16,858 nucleotides of DNA from DATGKD01 sp035294855 (GTDB lineage Bacteria > Actinomycetota > Acidimicrobiia > Acidimicrobiales > UBA8190): the NCBI GenBank assembly GCA_035294855.1, contig DATGKD010000217.1, positions 1 to 16,858 on the forward strand, in the 5' to 3' direction. A model generated the notes under the pieces. It was not told where the DNA came from. It did no database searches and was given only the letters and a program-made list of their open reading frames with translations. Below, in pieces: positions 5,466-11,903 of the stretch (the first letter of the stretch is position 1; every line of letters starts with the position of its first letter). The position numbers and the translations under genes were made by a program.

Positions 5466-7313
5466 TCAACCCGGGCTCGCCGCGAGCCCGACAACCGGCT
5501 TGTTGAGCGGCTTCCCACCCATCGAGCCTTCGAACGCGGCGTCGCCGAAATTGAAGACGCCGCCGTCGGAGCCCACCAGCCAGTAGCCGCTCCCGTCGGG
5601 CGTCGAGGCCACTGCCACGATCGGCGCGTTGAGCGGCGTGCCTCCCATGGAGCCGAAGTAGTTGGCGTCACCGAAGGCGAAGACCCCGCCGTCAGAGGCC
5701 ACCAGCCAGTAGCCGCCACCGTCGGGCGTGGCCGCGACCCCCACGATCGGCTTGTTCAGCGCCTTGCCACCCATGGAGCCGAAGTAGTTGGCGTCACCGA
5801 ACGTAAAGACGCCCCCGTCGGAGGCCGCCAGCCAGTAGCCGCCACCGTCGGGCGTGGCCGCGATCCCCACGATCGGCTTGTTGAGCGGTTTGCCTCCCAT
5901 CGAGCCGAGGTAGTTGGCGTCACCGAAGGCGAAGACCCCGCCGTCGGAGGCCGCCAACCAGTAGCCGAGGCCCTCGGAGCTCGCGGCCATGCCGATGACC
6001 GGCTTGCTCAACGGCTTGCCGCCCATGGAGCCATAGAAGGCGGCGTCGCCGAATCCGAAGATCCCGCCGTCGGATGCCACCAGCCAGTAGCCGAGCCCGT
6101 CGAGGGTCGAGGCCATGCCGACCACCGGCTTGTTCAGCGTGACCCCTCCCAAGGACCCGTGGAAGGGCGCGCCGAATCCGAAGACCCCGCCGTCGGAGGC
6201 GGAGAGCCAGTACGAACTCCCCGGAGGACCGAAACCGAAGCTCAGTCCCATGAGAGCCGGAACCGCCTGAAAGGACGCGAAGACGTCACCCGTCGTCGGG
6301 CTCCCGAACGGCGTGAAGAACGCCCCGACGTCGGGCCCCGACGAGACTTTGAACGACAGCAGCGTCGGCGTCGGGCTGTGCCCGCCGATGTCGAATTGCG
6401 ATCCGTCGGGTGCCAGGTGCATGGCGAGGAGCGCCTGGATGACCAAGGACGTGGAATCCGGGTCACTGGTCTGTTGGTTGTCCGCCGCGTTCGGGTAGTA
6501 GGCCCAGCCCCCGTCGGCGTTTTGCCCGGCCTTCAGGAAGGAAAAGGCACTCGCGGCGACCGACGAAGACAGTGCGCCCTGGGCGGCCAGACCCTCGAGC
6601 GCGAGCGCGGTCGTGTTCGTGTCCGGACCGGCCGCATGCCCGGGATCGCCGCTACACGGGTTGGCGGTGGGATCGGGCGACGTCCATCCTCCGTTCGGGC
6701 ATTGCTGCTGCACTAACCATGTGACCGAGGCCGCCGGCGCGCTGACGCCGGCCGCGTCGAGGGCGGCCAGGGCGAGCCCCTGGTCATAGGGCCCGCTGTT
6801 GAACTGGGGCACCTGCGCGTCGGTGCCGAAGCGCCCGGCGTTCGGTCCGCTCGTCTGTTCGGTCGCGAGCAGACGGCTGACCAGGTCGCTCCCCCCGAAG
6901 TTCGTCGGATCGGCACCGAACGCGTGCGCGGTGAGGATGAGCAGGGAGAGCTGCCCCGGCCCGTCGTTGCCGTTCGCCGGGATGTAGGCGTTGGCGTTCG
7001 ACGCCATGTAGGCGAGGCCGGTCCGGGCCAACGCCGGGTTGACGTTGGCCGCCGCCAGCGCCAGCAGCGTGTTGACCGTCTCCGAGTAGTTGGCGGTTCC
7101 AGGCGAACTACCCGGGATGTAGCCACCTGCTGTCAGCTTCGAAGCGAGCCACTGGGCTGCCCCGATCGCCACCGGCACTTGCGGCAGCGTGGGTGGGGGA
7201 GAACTGGCGGCGCCGGGACTCGCCCCGAGCGCCACGGTGATGAGGACGATCGCAAGGGCCGAGGTCGACGCCTGTGAAACGAAGCCCCGCCATCTGCGGA
7301 CGACGGTGTGCAT
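5466..7313 (-). CDS. Secreted intrinsic-factor-like alpha/alpha-barrel protein with propeller-like repeats
   Basis: A 615-aa exported protein, first gene after the cobalamin riboswitch. A signal peptide ends near residue 36 (GASPGAASS). Residues about 46-358 resemble the prenyltransferase/terpene-cyclase alpha6-alpha6 barrel: helical pairs with QW-like turns QQQCPNGGW (202-210) and QNADGGW (264-270). This fold also forms the N-terminal cobalamin-binding domain of intrinsic factor and transcobalamin. No DXDD or other cyclase acid motif is visible, so binding is likelier than catalysis. From about 359 to the end come six repeats of 41-42 residues (YWLxASDGGVFxFGDAxFxGSMGGxPLNKPVVGxAxTPDG), probably a beta-propeller. 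There is no membrane anchor. The start at 7313 has GGGAAG 9 nt upstream; the open frame extends further 5' but into the riboswitch. Neighbours suggest it captures corrinoids outside the cell. Confidence 0.75.
   Translation of the reverse strand: MHTVVRRWRGFVSQASTSALAIVLITVALGASPGAASSPPPTLPQVPVAIGAAQWLASKLTAGGYIPGSSPGTANYSETVNTLLALAAANVNPALARTGLAYMASNANAYIPANGNDGPGQLSLLILTAHAFGADPTNFGGSDLVSRLLATEQTSGPNAGRFGTDAQVPQFNSGPYDQGLALAALDAAGVSAPAASVTWLVQQQCPNGGWTSPDPTANPCSGDPGHAAGPDTNTTALALEGLAAQGALSSSVAASAFSFLKAGQNADGGWAYYPNAADNQQTSDPDSTSLVIQALLAMHLAPDGSQFDIGGHSPTPTLLSFKVSSGPDVGAFFTPFGSPTTGDVFASFQAVPALMGLSFGFGPPGSSYWLSASDGGVFGFGAPFHGSLGGVTLNKPVVGMASTLDGLGYWLVASDGGIFGFGDAAFYGSMGGKPLSKPVIGMAASSEGLGYWLAASDGGVFAFGDANYLGSMGGKPLNKPIVGIAATPDGGGYWLAASDGGVFTFGDANYFGSMGGKALNKPIVGVAATPDGGGYWLVASDGGVFAFGDANYFGSMGGTPLNAPIVAVASTPDGSGYWLVGSDGGVFNFGDAAFEGSMGGKPLNKPVVGLAASPG
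5469..6212 (-). repeat. Tandem 126-bp coding repeats (six units)
   Basis: The 3' end of the secreted-protein gene consists of six tandem units, mostly 126 bp (first unit 123 bp, last one shortened by the stop). Each encodes a YW...SDGG(V/I)F.FG(D)A...GS(M)GG...PL.KP(V/I)VG block. The central units are nearly identical in DNA, for example around 5698-5803 and 5824-5929, which suggests recent duplication or gene conversion. Forty-two residues fits one blade of a beta-propeller. The C-terminal stub KPVVGLAASPG continues the pattern that the segment before unit 1 begins, as expected if the ring closes between both ends. Copy number may vary among strains. Confidence 0.9.
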
Positions 7314-7322
7314 GGGTGCTCG

Positions 7323-7374
7323 CTTCCCGGACCTGAGCCCGGGGCACCGATTCCTCGGATCACTCCGAGCCCCC
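7323..7374 (-). promoter_or_regulatory. Riboswitch expression platform: candidate Shine-Dalgarno sequestering hairpin
   Basis: In the leader between aptamer and ATG, arms at 7339-7343 and 7326-7330 (plus-strand CCGGG and CCCGG) form a hairpin whose 3' RNA arm includes the GGG of the ribosome binding site GGGAAG (7328-7323). An alternative fold pairs GGGG (7341-7344) with CCCC (about 7370-7373) around a strong 6-bp hairpin (7354-7369). Bases 7341-7343 take part in both folds, so they are mutually exclusive, which suits translational ON/OFF control by the aptamer. No terminator with a U-tract is visible. Base pairing was worked out by eye. Confidence 0.45.
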
Positions 7375-7413
7375 GTCCTTGTGTCTCGACAATGGGGAAC
7401 TCCGATGCCCTGA

Positions 7414-7542
7414 GGTATCCCGACTTCACGGCGCCACCCACCCGGGTGCACCGCTCACGGTTGCGGACCAGTGCCGGACTTTCACCGGCTTCCCCTCGCG
7501 GCACTTTGCTGCTCGCCTTTCGGCCGGCGTCACCGTAACACC
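7414..7542 (-). ncRNA. Cobalamin (adenosylcobalamin-class) riboswitch
   Basis: Read on the minus strand, this segment carries the conserved B12-box core. GGGGAAGCCGGTGAAAGTCC (7496-7477) is followed by GGCACTGGTCCGCAACCGTG and, near the 3' end, GAAGTCGGGATACC (7427-7414). It matches the family pattern GGGAA..CGGTG.AA.TCCG...CTG.CCCGCAACTGT...G.CAGGATACC. A 5' GGTGTTA (7542-7536) can pair with GGATACC to close P1. The aptamer lies about 100 nt before the ATG of the secreted barrel protein. It should therefore lower expression of the five-gene operon when cobalamin is plentiful, which is the main evidence that the operon handles B12. Confidence 0.92.
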
Positions 7543-7661
7543 GATTGGGAGATGGCCAAAGGCGCTTCTTGGGAGCGAGAACGCCGAGGATGAAGCGCGC
7601 GCCGATGCCAAACTGATCGTGAAGGGACGGTGCCAGGAGCCTCGACTCGTCCTCCTGCCGC

Positions 7662-7696
7662 CGTAAGCAGTGTACCGCGCCGAGGGGGGCTTCCCA
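7662..7696 (-). promoter_or_regulatory. Possible promoter of the B12 operon
   Basis: On the minus strand TACACT (plus 7669-7674) is a fair -10 hexamer, with TTGTGG about 19 bp upstream as a weak -35. Transcription would start near 7662, giving a leader of about 350 nt containing the whole riboswitch. The spacing is slightly long and the -35 poor, so this is only a candidate. Confidence 0.25.
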
Positions 7697-7719
7697 CAAG
7701 GCCGTCGCGTGTGCTGACA

Positions 7720-9216
7720 ATGCTCGCCGTGACCGAGCACTCGGTGGTGATCGCCGGAGGTGGCCCCACCGGCCTGATGTTGGCGGGCGAGTTGGCGTTG
7801 GCCGGTGTCGACGTCGCGATCGTCGAACGGCGGGCCAGCCATGAGATCGAGAGCGCGCGCTCACGCGGCTTGCACTCACGCACCATCGAGGTGCTCGATC
7901 AGCGTGGCATCGCCGATCGGTTCCTCGCGGAGGGCCGGGCGGTGCAGGTCCAGGCGTTTGCCGGGATCCCGTTGGACATCAGCGACTTTCCCACGCGCCA
8001 CAACTACGGGCTCGCGCTCTTGCAGCGCCACTTCGAGCGCATCCTGGGCGCCTGGGTGAGCGAGCTGGACGTGCCGATCACTCGCGAACGTGAAGTGACG
8101 GGTTTCACGCACAACGCCACCGGTGTCGGCGTCGAGCTCTCCGACCGCACGGTGCTGCGGACGGACTACCTCGTCGGGTGTGACGGAGGACGTAGCGTGG
8201 TCCGCAAGGCGGCCGGCATCGAGTTCTACGGGTGGGATGCGACCACCAGCTGGGTGATCGCGGAGGTCGACATGGACGAGGAGCCCGAATTCGGCTTGCG
8301 TCCCGGGGGTGGCATCGGCCGGTTGGAGGACGGACGCGTGGGCGTCGCCTTGCCCGAAGAACACCTCGAACACGACCGAGAGCCCACGCTGGCTGATCTG
8401 AGGGAGGCACTCATCGCCGTCGACGGAACGGACTACAAGGTGCACAGTCCCACCTGGATCTCCCGTTTCACCGACATGACCCGGCAGGCGGCGTCCTACC
8501 GCATGGGACGTGTACTGATCGCCGGCGACGCCGCACACGTGCATTCCCCCCAAGGTGGACAGGGCCTCAACATCGGCGTGCAGGATGCGGTGAACCTGGG
8601 ATGGAAGCTGGCCCAGGTGGTCAAGGGCACATCACCAGATGGCCTCCTCGACACCTATCAGGACGAGCGGCACCCGGTCGGGGCCCGCGTATTGCACAAC
8701 ACCATGGCCCAGGGTGTGCTGCGAGGAGCCGACGAACGCACCGGGGCGATGCGCGACATCTTGGCGGAGCTGCTGCAGATGGACGAGCCTCGCAAATGCA
8801 TCGCCGGGATGATCAGTGGGCTGGACGTCCACTACGACCTCGGCGACGGGCACCCGCTCCTCGGGCGCCGCATGCCCGACCTCGACCTCGTGACCGCGCA
8901 GGGCCCACTTCGAGTGTTCACCTTGCTCCGCGACGCCCGGCCCCTGCTCCTGAACCTCGGTGAGCGCGGGGGTCTCGACATCACGCCATGGGCCGATCGG
9001 GTCCGGCTCATCGACGCGGACTATGCCGGCGCGTGGGAGCTTCCCGTCTTCGGTCCGGTGACGGCTCCGACGGGCGTGCTCATCCGGCCCGACGGACATG
9101 TCGCCTGGGTGGGAGAGAACAGCCATACCGGCCTGGCCGACGCGCTCACGACATGGTGCGGGCTCCCCGCGTCCACGGAGCGGTCAGCGGGCCCAAATGA
9201 GATCGGCGCCGTTTGA
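7720..9216 (+). CDS. FAD-dependent aromatic monooxygenase (class A flavoprotein hydroxylase)
   Basis: A 498-aa flavoprotein of the PHBH/TfdB/PgaE type, using NAD(P)H and O2 to hydroxylate an aromatic or polyketide-like substrate. Visible motifs are the Rossmann GGGPTG (13-18) with acidic E37 at the end of strand 2 (VAIVER), the RSRGLHSRTIEVLDQRG segment (48-63), the DG motif VGCDGGRSVVRKAAG (152-166) and the GD motif VLIAGDAAHVHSPQGGQGLN (265-284). The C-terminus, after GRRMPDLDL, looks like the inactive thioredoxin-like domain of this subgroup. Start: ATG 7720, without a good ribosome binding site; GTG 7729 is an alternative. The frame is open 30 codons further upstream but those residues are not family-like. 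It is transcribed away from the B12 operon. The substrate is unknown; rifampicin- or angucycline-type hydroxylases are relatives, not proven equivalents. Confidence 0.88.
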   Translation: MLAVTEHSVVIAGGGPTGLMLAGELALAGVDVAIVERRASHEIESARSRGLHSRTIEVLDQRGIADRFLAEGRAVQVQAFAGIPLDISDFPTRHNYGLALLQRHFERILGAWVSELDVPITREREVTGFTHNATGVGVELSDRTVLRTDYLVGCDGGRSVVRKAAGIEFYGWDATTSWVIAEVDMDEEPEFGLRPGGGIGRLEDGRVGVALPEEHLEHDREPTLADLREALIAVDGTDYKVHSPTWISRFTDMTRQAASYRMGRVLIAGDAAHVHSPQGGQGLNIGVQDAVNLGWKLAQVVKGTSPDGLLDTYQDERHPVGARVLHNTMAQGVLRGADERTGAMRDILAELLQMDEPRKCIAGMISGLDVHYDLGDGHPLLGRRMPDLDLVTAQGPLRVFTLLRDARPLLLNLGERGGLDITPWADRVRLIDADYAGAWELPVFGPVTAPTGVLIRPDGHVAWVGENSHTGLADALTTWCGLPASTERSAGPNEIGAV

Positions 9217-9235
9217 GCCGTTCCCGCGGGGCCGA

Positions 9236-9263
9236 CCCGGGCAGGTGTCGACGCCTGCCCGGG
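9236..9263. terminator. Bidirectional terminator hairpin between convergent genes
   Basis: Perfect 10-bp arms CCCGGGCAGG (9236-9245) and CCTGCCCGGG (9254-9263) flank an 8-nt centre. The hairpin lies 19 bp after the monooxygenase stop and 15 bp from the stop of the convergent methyltransferase gene. No long T-run follows, which is common in GC-rich actinomycete terminators. Confidence 0.7.
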
Positions 9264-9278
9264 CCTCTCCTTCGCCCG

Positions 9279-10337
9279 TTACGGTCGAACCTCGAACACG
9301 CGGTTGAACGGGGTCTCGGTCGCACGGCGGAAGCGCCCGAACCCGGCGCCGGTGAGAAGCGAACGCCAGTCTTCGTCCGGGACCTGGTTCCCGAGCGCGA
9401 ACCCGCCATCCTGCGACTCGGCGGCCGGGGTGCAGATGCCGACCGAACCGGCGTAGAAGATGCGGCTCACGGGGTTGACGTTGTTCTCGAGGCCCGCCGT
9501 CGCCACGGGTTCGACGAGCAACCACGTGCCGTCCTCGCCGAGCGCGGCGCGAATGTGACGCGCCGCGCCCACCGGGTCACCCATGTCGTGGAGGGCGTCG
9601 AAGATGCACACCAGGTCGTAGTCGGTGCCGGGGAAGTCCTGCGCCGTGGCGACCTCGAACGACACCCGCTCGCCGAGACCGGCCTCGGCCGCCCGCTTGC
9701 GCGCGGTGTCGATCGATTCGGTGTGGTAGTCGAAGCCCACGATCTCGCTGGCGGGATAGGCCTCGGCCAGCAGGATCGTGGACGAGCCGTGGCCGCAGCC
9801 GATGTCGGCGACCTTCGCCCCGGCCCGCAGCTTCGCCTCGACTTCGTCGAGCGACGGGATCCATGCCGAGACCAGGTTGCCGAGGTATCCGGGCTTGAAC
9901 AGTTTCTCGGTGCCGTGGAACAGGTCGTGGCAGTGCTCGTGCCATCCCAGTCCCCGCCCGGTCCGAAACGCGTCCCGGATTCGCTCCTCGTCCTTCCACA
10001 GGGCGGCGGTGATCGTCTGGGCGCCGACGAGATAGGCGGGCGTCGACGGGTCCGCCAGCACGGCCGCCTGCTCTTCGGTCAAGGAGAACCGGCGGGTGAC
10101 CGGGTCGTACTCGGCGTACCCGCTGACGTACTGGGCGGCGAGCCACTCCTCCACCAGCCGGGTGTCGTAGCCGGTGGCCTCGGCAAGGCCCGCTCCGGTG
10201 ATCGGGCCGTGCTCCGCCAGAGCGCCGTACAGGCCGAGCTTGTCGCCGATGACGACGGTCGCCGCGTGCATGGCTGCGCCGAAGTCTCCGACGAAGCGGC
10301 CGATGAGATCGTTGAGCTTGTCTTCGTTGATGGTCAT
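9279..10337 (-). CDS. SAM-dependent methyltransferase with N-terminal winged helix (Rv2258c-like)
   Basis: A 352-aa protein. Residues about 15-90 form the winged-helix/dimerisation head of this family (GDKLGLYGALAEHGPITGAGLAEATGYDTRLVEEWL), often misannotated as a transcriptional regulator. The class I Rossmann core starts with motif I VADIGCGHG (176-184); the acidic D203 follows in IVGFDYHTES, and the DYDLVCIFDALHDMGDP segment corresponds to motifs II/III. The overall arrangement, including the KLFKPGYLGNLVSAWIP linker, resembles mycobacterial Rv2258c-type enzymes. The start at 10337 has AAAGGAG 9-10 nt upstream; an in-frame ATG at 10346 sits on top of that site and is rejected. It is divergent from the NTF2/kinase/methyltransferase trio and shares a promoter region with palindromes and SARP-like heptamers. 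The substrate cannot be deduced. Confidence 0.85.
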   Translation of the reverse strand: MTINEDKLNDLIGRFVGDFGAAMHAATVVIGDKLGLYGALAEHGPITGAGLAEATGYDTRLVEEWLAAQYVSGYAEYDPVTRRFSLTEEQAAVLADPSTPAYLVGAQTITAALWKDEERIRDAFRTGRGLGWHEHCHDLFHGTEKLFKPGYLGNLVSAWIPSLDEVEAKLRAGAKVADIGCGHGSSTILLAEAYPASEIVGFDYHTESIDTARKRAAEAGLGERVSFEVATAQDFPGTDYDLVCIFDALHDMGDPVGAARHIRAALGEDGTWLLVEPVATAGLENNVNPVSRIFYAGSVGICTPAAESQDGGFALGNQVPDEDWRSLLTGAGFGRFRRATETPFNRVFEVRP

Positions 10338-10370
10338 CGCAGGCATCTCCTTTGTTCGGTGCGACGCCCT

Positions 10371-10387
10371 CACGGTGCACGACCGTG
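10371..10387. promoter_or_regulatory. 17-bp inverted repeat in divergent promoter
   Basis: Arms CACGGT (10371-10376) and ACCGTG (10382-10387) flank a 5-bp spacer, 34 bp upstream of the methyltransferase start on the minus strand. The size and symmetry fit a dimeric repressor or activator site. The binding protein is unknown. Confidence 0.35.
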
Positions 10388-10388
10388 C

Positions 10389-10428
10389 CTGCAAGAACGT
10401 TGCGGCTGGACTGCAAGGTGCTTGCAGG
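10389..10428 (+). promoter_or_regulatory. Candidate SARP binding site: four heptamers at 11-bp spacing
   Basis: CTGCAAG (10389), TTGCGGC (10400), CTGCAAG (10411) and TTGCAGG (10422) start exactly 11 bp apart and share YTGCRRS. SARP regulators bind heptameric direct repeats in 11-bp phase, with the last repeat a little upstream of the -10 region. Here the last unit ends 10 bp before CATGCT (10439-10444), a possible -10 for a leaderless transcript starting at ATG 10451. A SARP gene lies 2.2 kb away. The third and fourth units also make an inverted repeat (10411-10427), so a dimeric regulator is an alternative reading. Confidence 0.5.
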
Positions 10429-10450
10429 GGCCCCGGCGCATGCTCGTGGC

Positions 10451-10888
10451 ATGACGACCACCACGACGACCACGACCACCGCCACGACGACCGGCACCAC
10501 GGACGCCACCACCGCCATCCACGGGTTCCTCGCCGCCGTCCGCGGCGAGCACGGCACGTCCCTCGTCTGGGCGGACGACGCCGTCCTCGATGCGGTCGTG
10601 CCCAACTGGCGCATGACGGTCCGAGGCGGTCGCTCCATCGAGGGTCAGTTCCGGACATGGTTCTGTGACCCCGGCACGCTCGAGGAGCTCCGCCGGCACC
10701 CGATCCCCGGCGGCGAGGTCATCGAGTTCACGGTGACGTGGCTCGAGGACGGCGTGCCTCACGCCGCCCGCCAGGCCCACATCCTCGAGCTCGATGCCGC
10801 GGGCCGCATCGCCCGTGACCGCATGTGGTGCGGCGGTCGGTGGCCGGCATCGCTGCTGGCCGACATGGCGGCGGTCGATGATGCTTAG
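10451..10888 (+). CDS. NTF2/SnoaL-like small protein with poly-threonine N-terminus
   Basis: A 145-aa protein. After an unusual Thr-rich start (nine threonines in a row from residue 2, then ATTTGTTDATT), the rest reads as a single cone-shaped NTF2-like domain: an AIHGFLAAVRGEHG helix, a WADDAVLDAVVPNWRMTVRGGRSI strand pair, GQFRTWFCDPG, then EVIEFTVTWLEDGVPHAARQAHILELDAAGRIARDRMWCGG, the typical end of SnoaL-like folds. Members are binding proteins or small isomerases/hydrolases; catalytic residues cannot be assigned. No ribosome binding site precedes ATG 10451, and the transcript may be leaderless. Its stop overlaps the start of the kinase gene, so the three genes from here to 12667 form one coupled unit. 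Confidence 0.75.
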   Translation: MTTTTTTTTTATTTGTTDATTAIHGFLAAVRGEHGTSLVWADDAVLDAVVPNWRMTVRGGRSIEGQFRTWFCDPGTLEELRRHPIPGGEVIEFTVTWLEDGVPHAARQAHILELDAAGRIARDRMWCGGRWPASLLADMAAVDDA

Positions 10889-11903
10889 CGACGTGACCGC
10901 TCCCCCGGTGGCCCGTCCGCTTGCCGGCTCACTCGAAGAGTTGCTCGCGGACGCCACTGAGCGCCGGCCCTTCGCCCACTCCGACGGCAAGTCCGGCGTG
11001 GGTCTCGAGCGGGTCGTCATCGACGGGGAGCGGTACGTGCTCAAGCACGTGCACATCGACGACGACTGGACGATGCGCTTCTTTCACGAGAGCACGTGCA
11101 TCCCCCTCGACGTGTGGCGCACCGGGCTCATGGACACCGCACCCGAGCACATCGTCCACGGCATGGTGGGTGCCGTCGGGGCCCAGGGCCGGGACGGGCT
11201 GGGCGCCGCCCTGCTCATGCGAGACCTGAGCAACGTGTTGGTCCCGGCCGGTGATGAGCCGATCGCCCTCGACACCCACCTGGCACTCCTCGACGGCATG
11301 GCGGCGCTGGCCGCGCGCATGTGGGGCTGGCGCGACACCGTCGGCCTCCTCCCTCCGGCGAACCGGTGGCTGGCGTTCGGCGACGCGGACATCGCCGCCG
11401 AAGAGCGGGCTGGCTGGCCGAACTCTGTGCCCCGCATCGCCGCGCAAGGATGGGCCACGTTCGCCGAGCGCGCCCCGGCGGACGTCTTCGAGATCATCCG
11501 CGCGCTGCGCGCCTCGAGCCGGCCGCTGGTCGACGCCGCGGCGGCGACTCCCCGGACGTTCCTGCACGGCGACTGGAAGCTGGGCAACCTCGGCGTCGAC
11601 GGTGACGGCCGCGCCGTCCTGCTCGACTGGACCTACTGCGGCGAGGGCCCGGTGTGCTTCGAGCTGGGTTGGTACCTGGCGCTGAATGCGGCGCGACTTC
11701 CGCAGTCCAAGGAGGACACCATCGCCTCACTGCGCGCCGCTCTCGAACGCCACGGTGTCGACACCGGAGGATGGTGGGAACGCCAGCTCGGGCTCTGTCT
11801 GCTCGGGACACTCGTACTGTTCGGCTGGGAGAAGGCGCTCGGCAGCGACCTCGAGTTCGGTTGGTGGTGCGATCGTGCCCGGGAGGGGGCCGCCCTGCTG
11901 TGA
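10881..11903 (+). CDS. APH-fold phosphotransferase (aminoglycoside/choline-kinase-like)
   Basis: A 340-aa kinase-like protein. The N-lobe contains YVLKHVH (52-58), with K55 as the likely ATP-binding lysine. The C-lobe has the Brenner-type catalytic motif FLHGDWKLGN (227-236), with D231 and N236, followed by VLLDWTYCGEGP (246-257) giving the metal-binding D249, then the ELGWYLALN helix. This is the aminoglycoside phosphotransferase superfamily, which also includes choline, homoserine and small-metabolite kinases. Sequence alone does not show antibiotic resistance. Possible starts are ATG 10878, ATG 10881 or GTG 10893; I use 10881, which overlaps the preceding TAG by 8 bp. Its TGA overlaps the next gene's GTG (GTGA). 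Cotranscription with a methyltransferase and an NTF2-like protein suggests modification of one small molecule. Confidence 0.82.
   Translation: MLSDVTAPPVARPLAGSLEELLADATERRPFAHSDGKSGVGLERVVIDGERYVLKHVHIDDDWTMRFFHESTCIPLDVWRTGLMDTAPEHIVHGMVGAVGAQGRDGLGAALLMRDLSNVLVPAGDEPIALDTHLALLDGMAALAARMWGWRDTVGLLPPANRWLAFGDADIAAEERAGWPNSVPRIAAQGWATFAERAPADVFEIIRALRASSRPLVDAAAATPRTFLHGDWKLGNLGVDGDGRAVLLDWTYCGEGPVCFELGWYLALNAARLPQSKEDTIASLRAALERHGVDTGGWWERQLGLCLLGTLVLFGWEKALGSDLEFGWWCDRAREGAALL

Noticed and set aside
5469..6212. CRISPR array or non-coding tandem repeat
   Set aside because: Units are 126 bp, contiguous without unique spacers, and in frame with the protein.
7314..7451. 46-codon extension at the start of the secreted barrel protein
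   Set aside because: It would run through the riboswitch expression platform and aptamer edge and place a basic non-secretory stretch ahead of the signal peptide.
9213..10454. 413-codon open frame on the plus strand
   Set aside because: Antisense to the Rv2258c-like methyltransferase, low-complexity composition and no motif.
10881..11903. Aminoglycoside resistance gene
   Set aside because: Only the general APH kinase fold is supported; the superfamily covers many small-molecule kinases and no drug-specific feature is visible.
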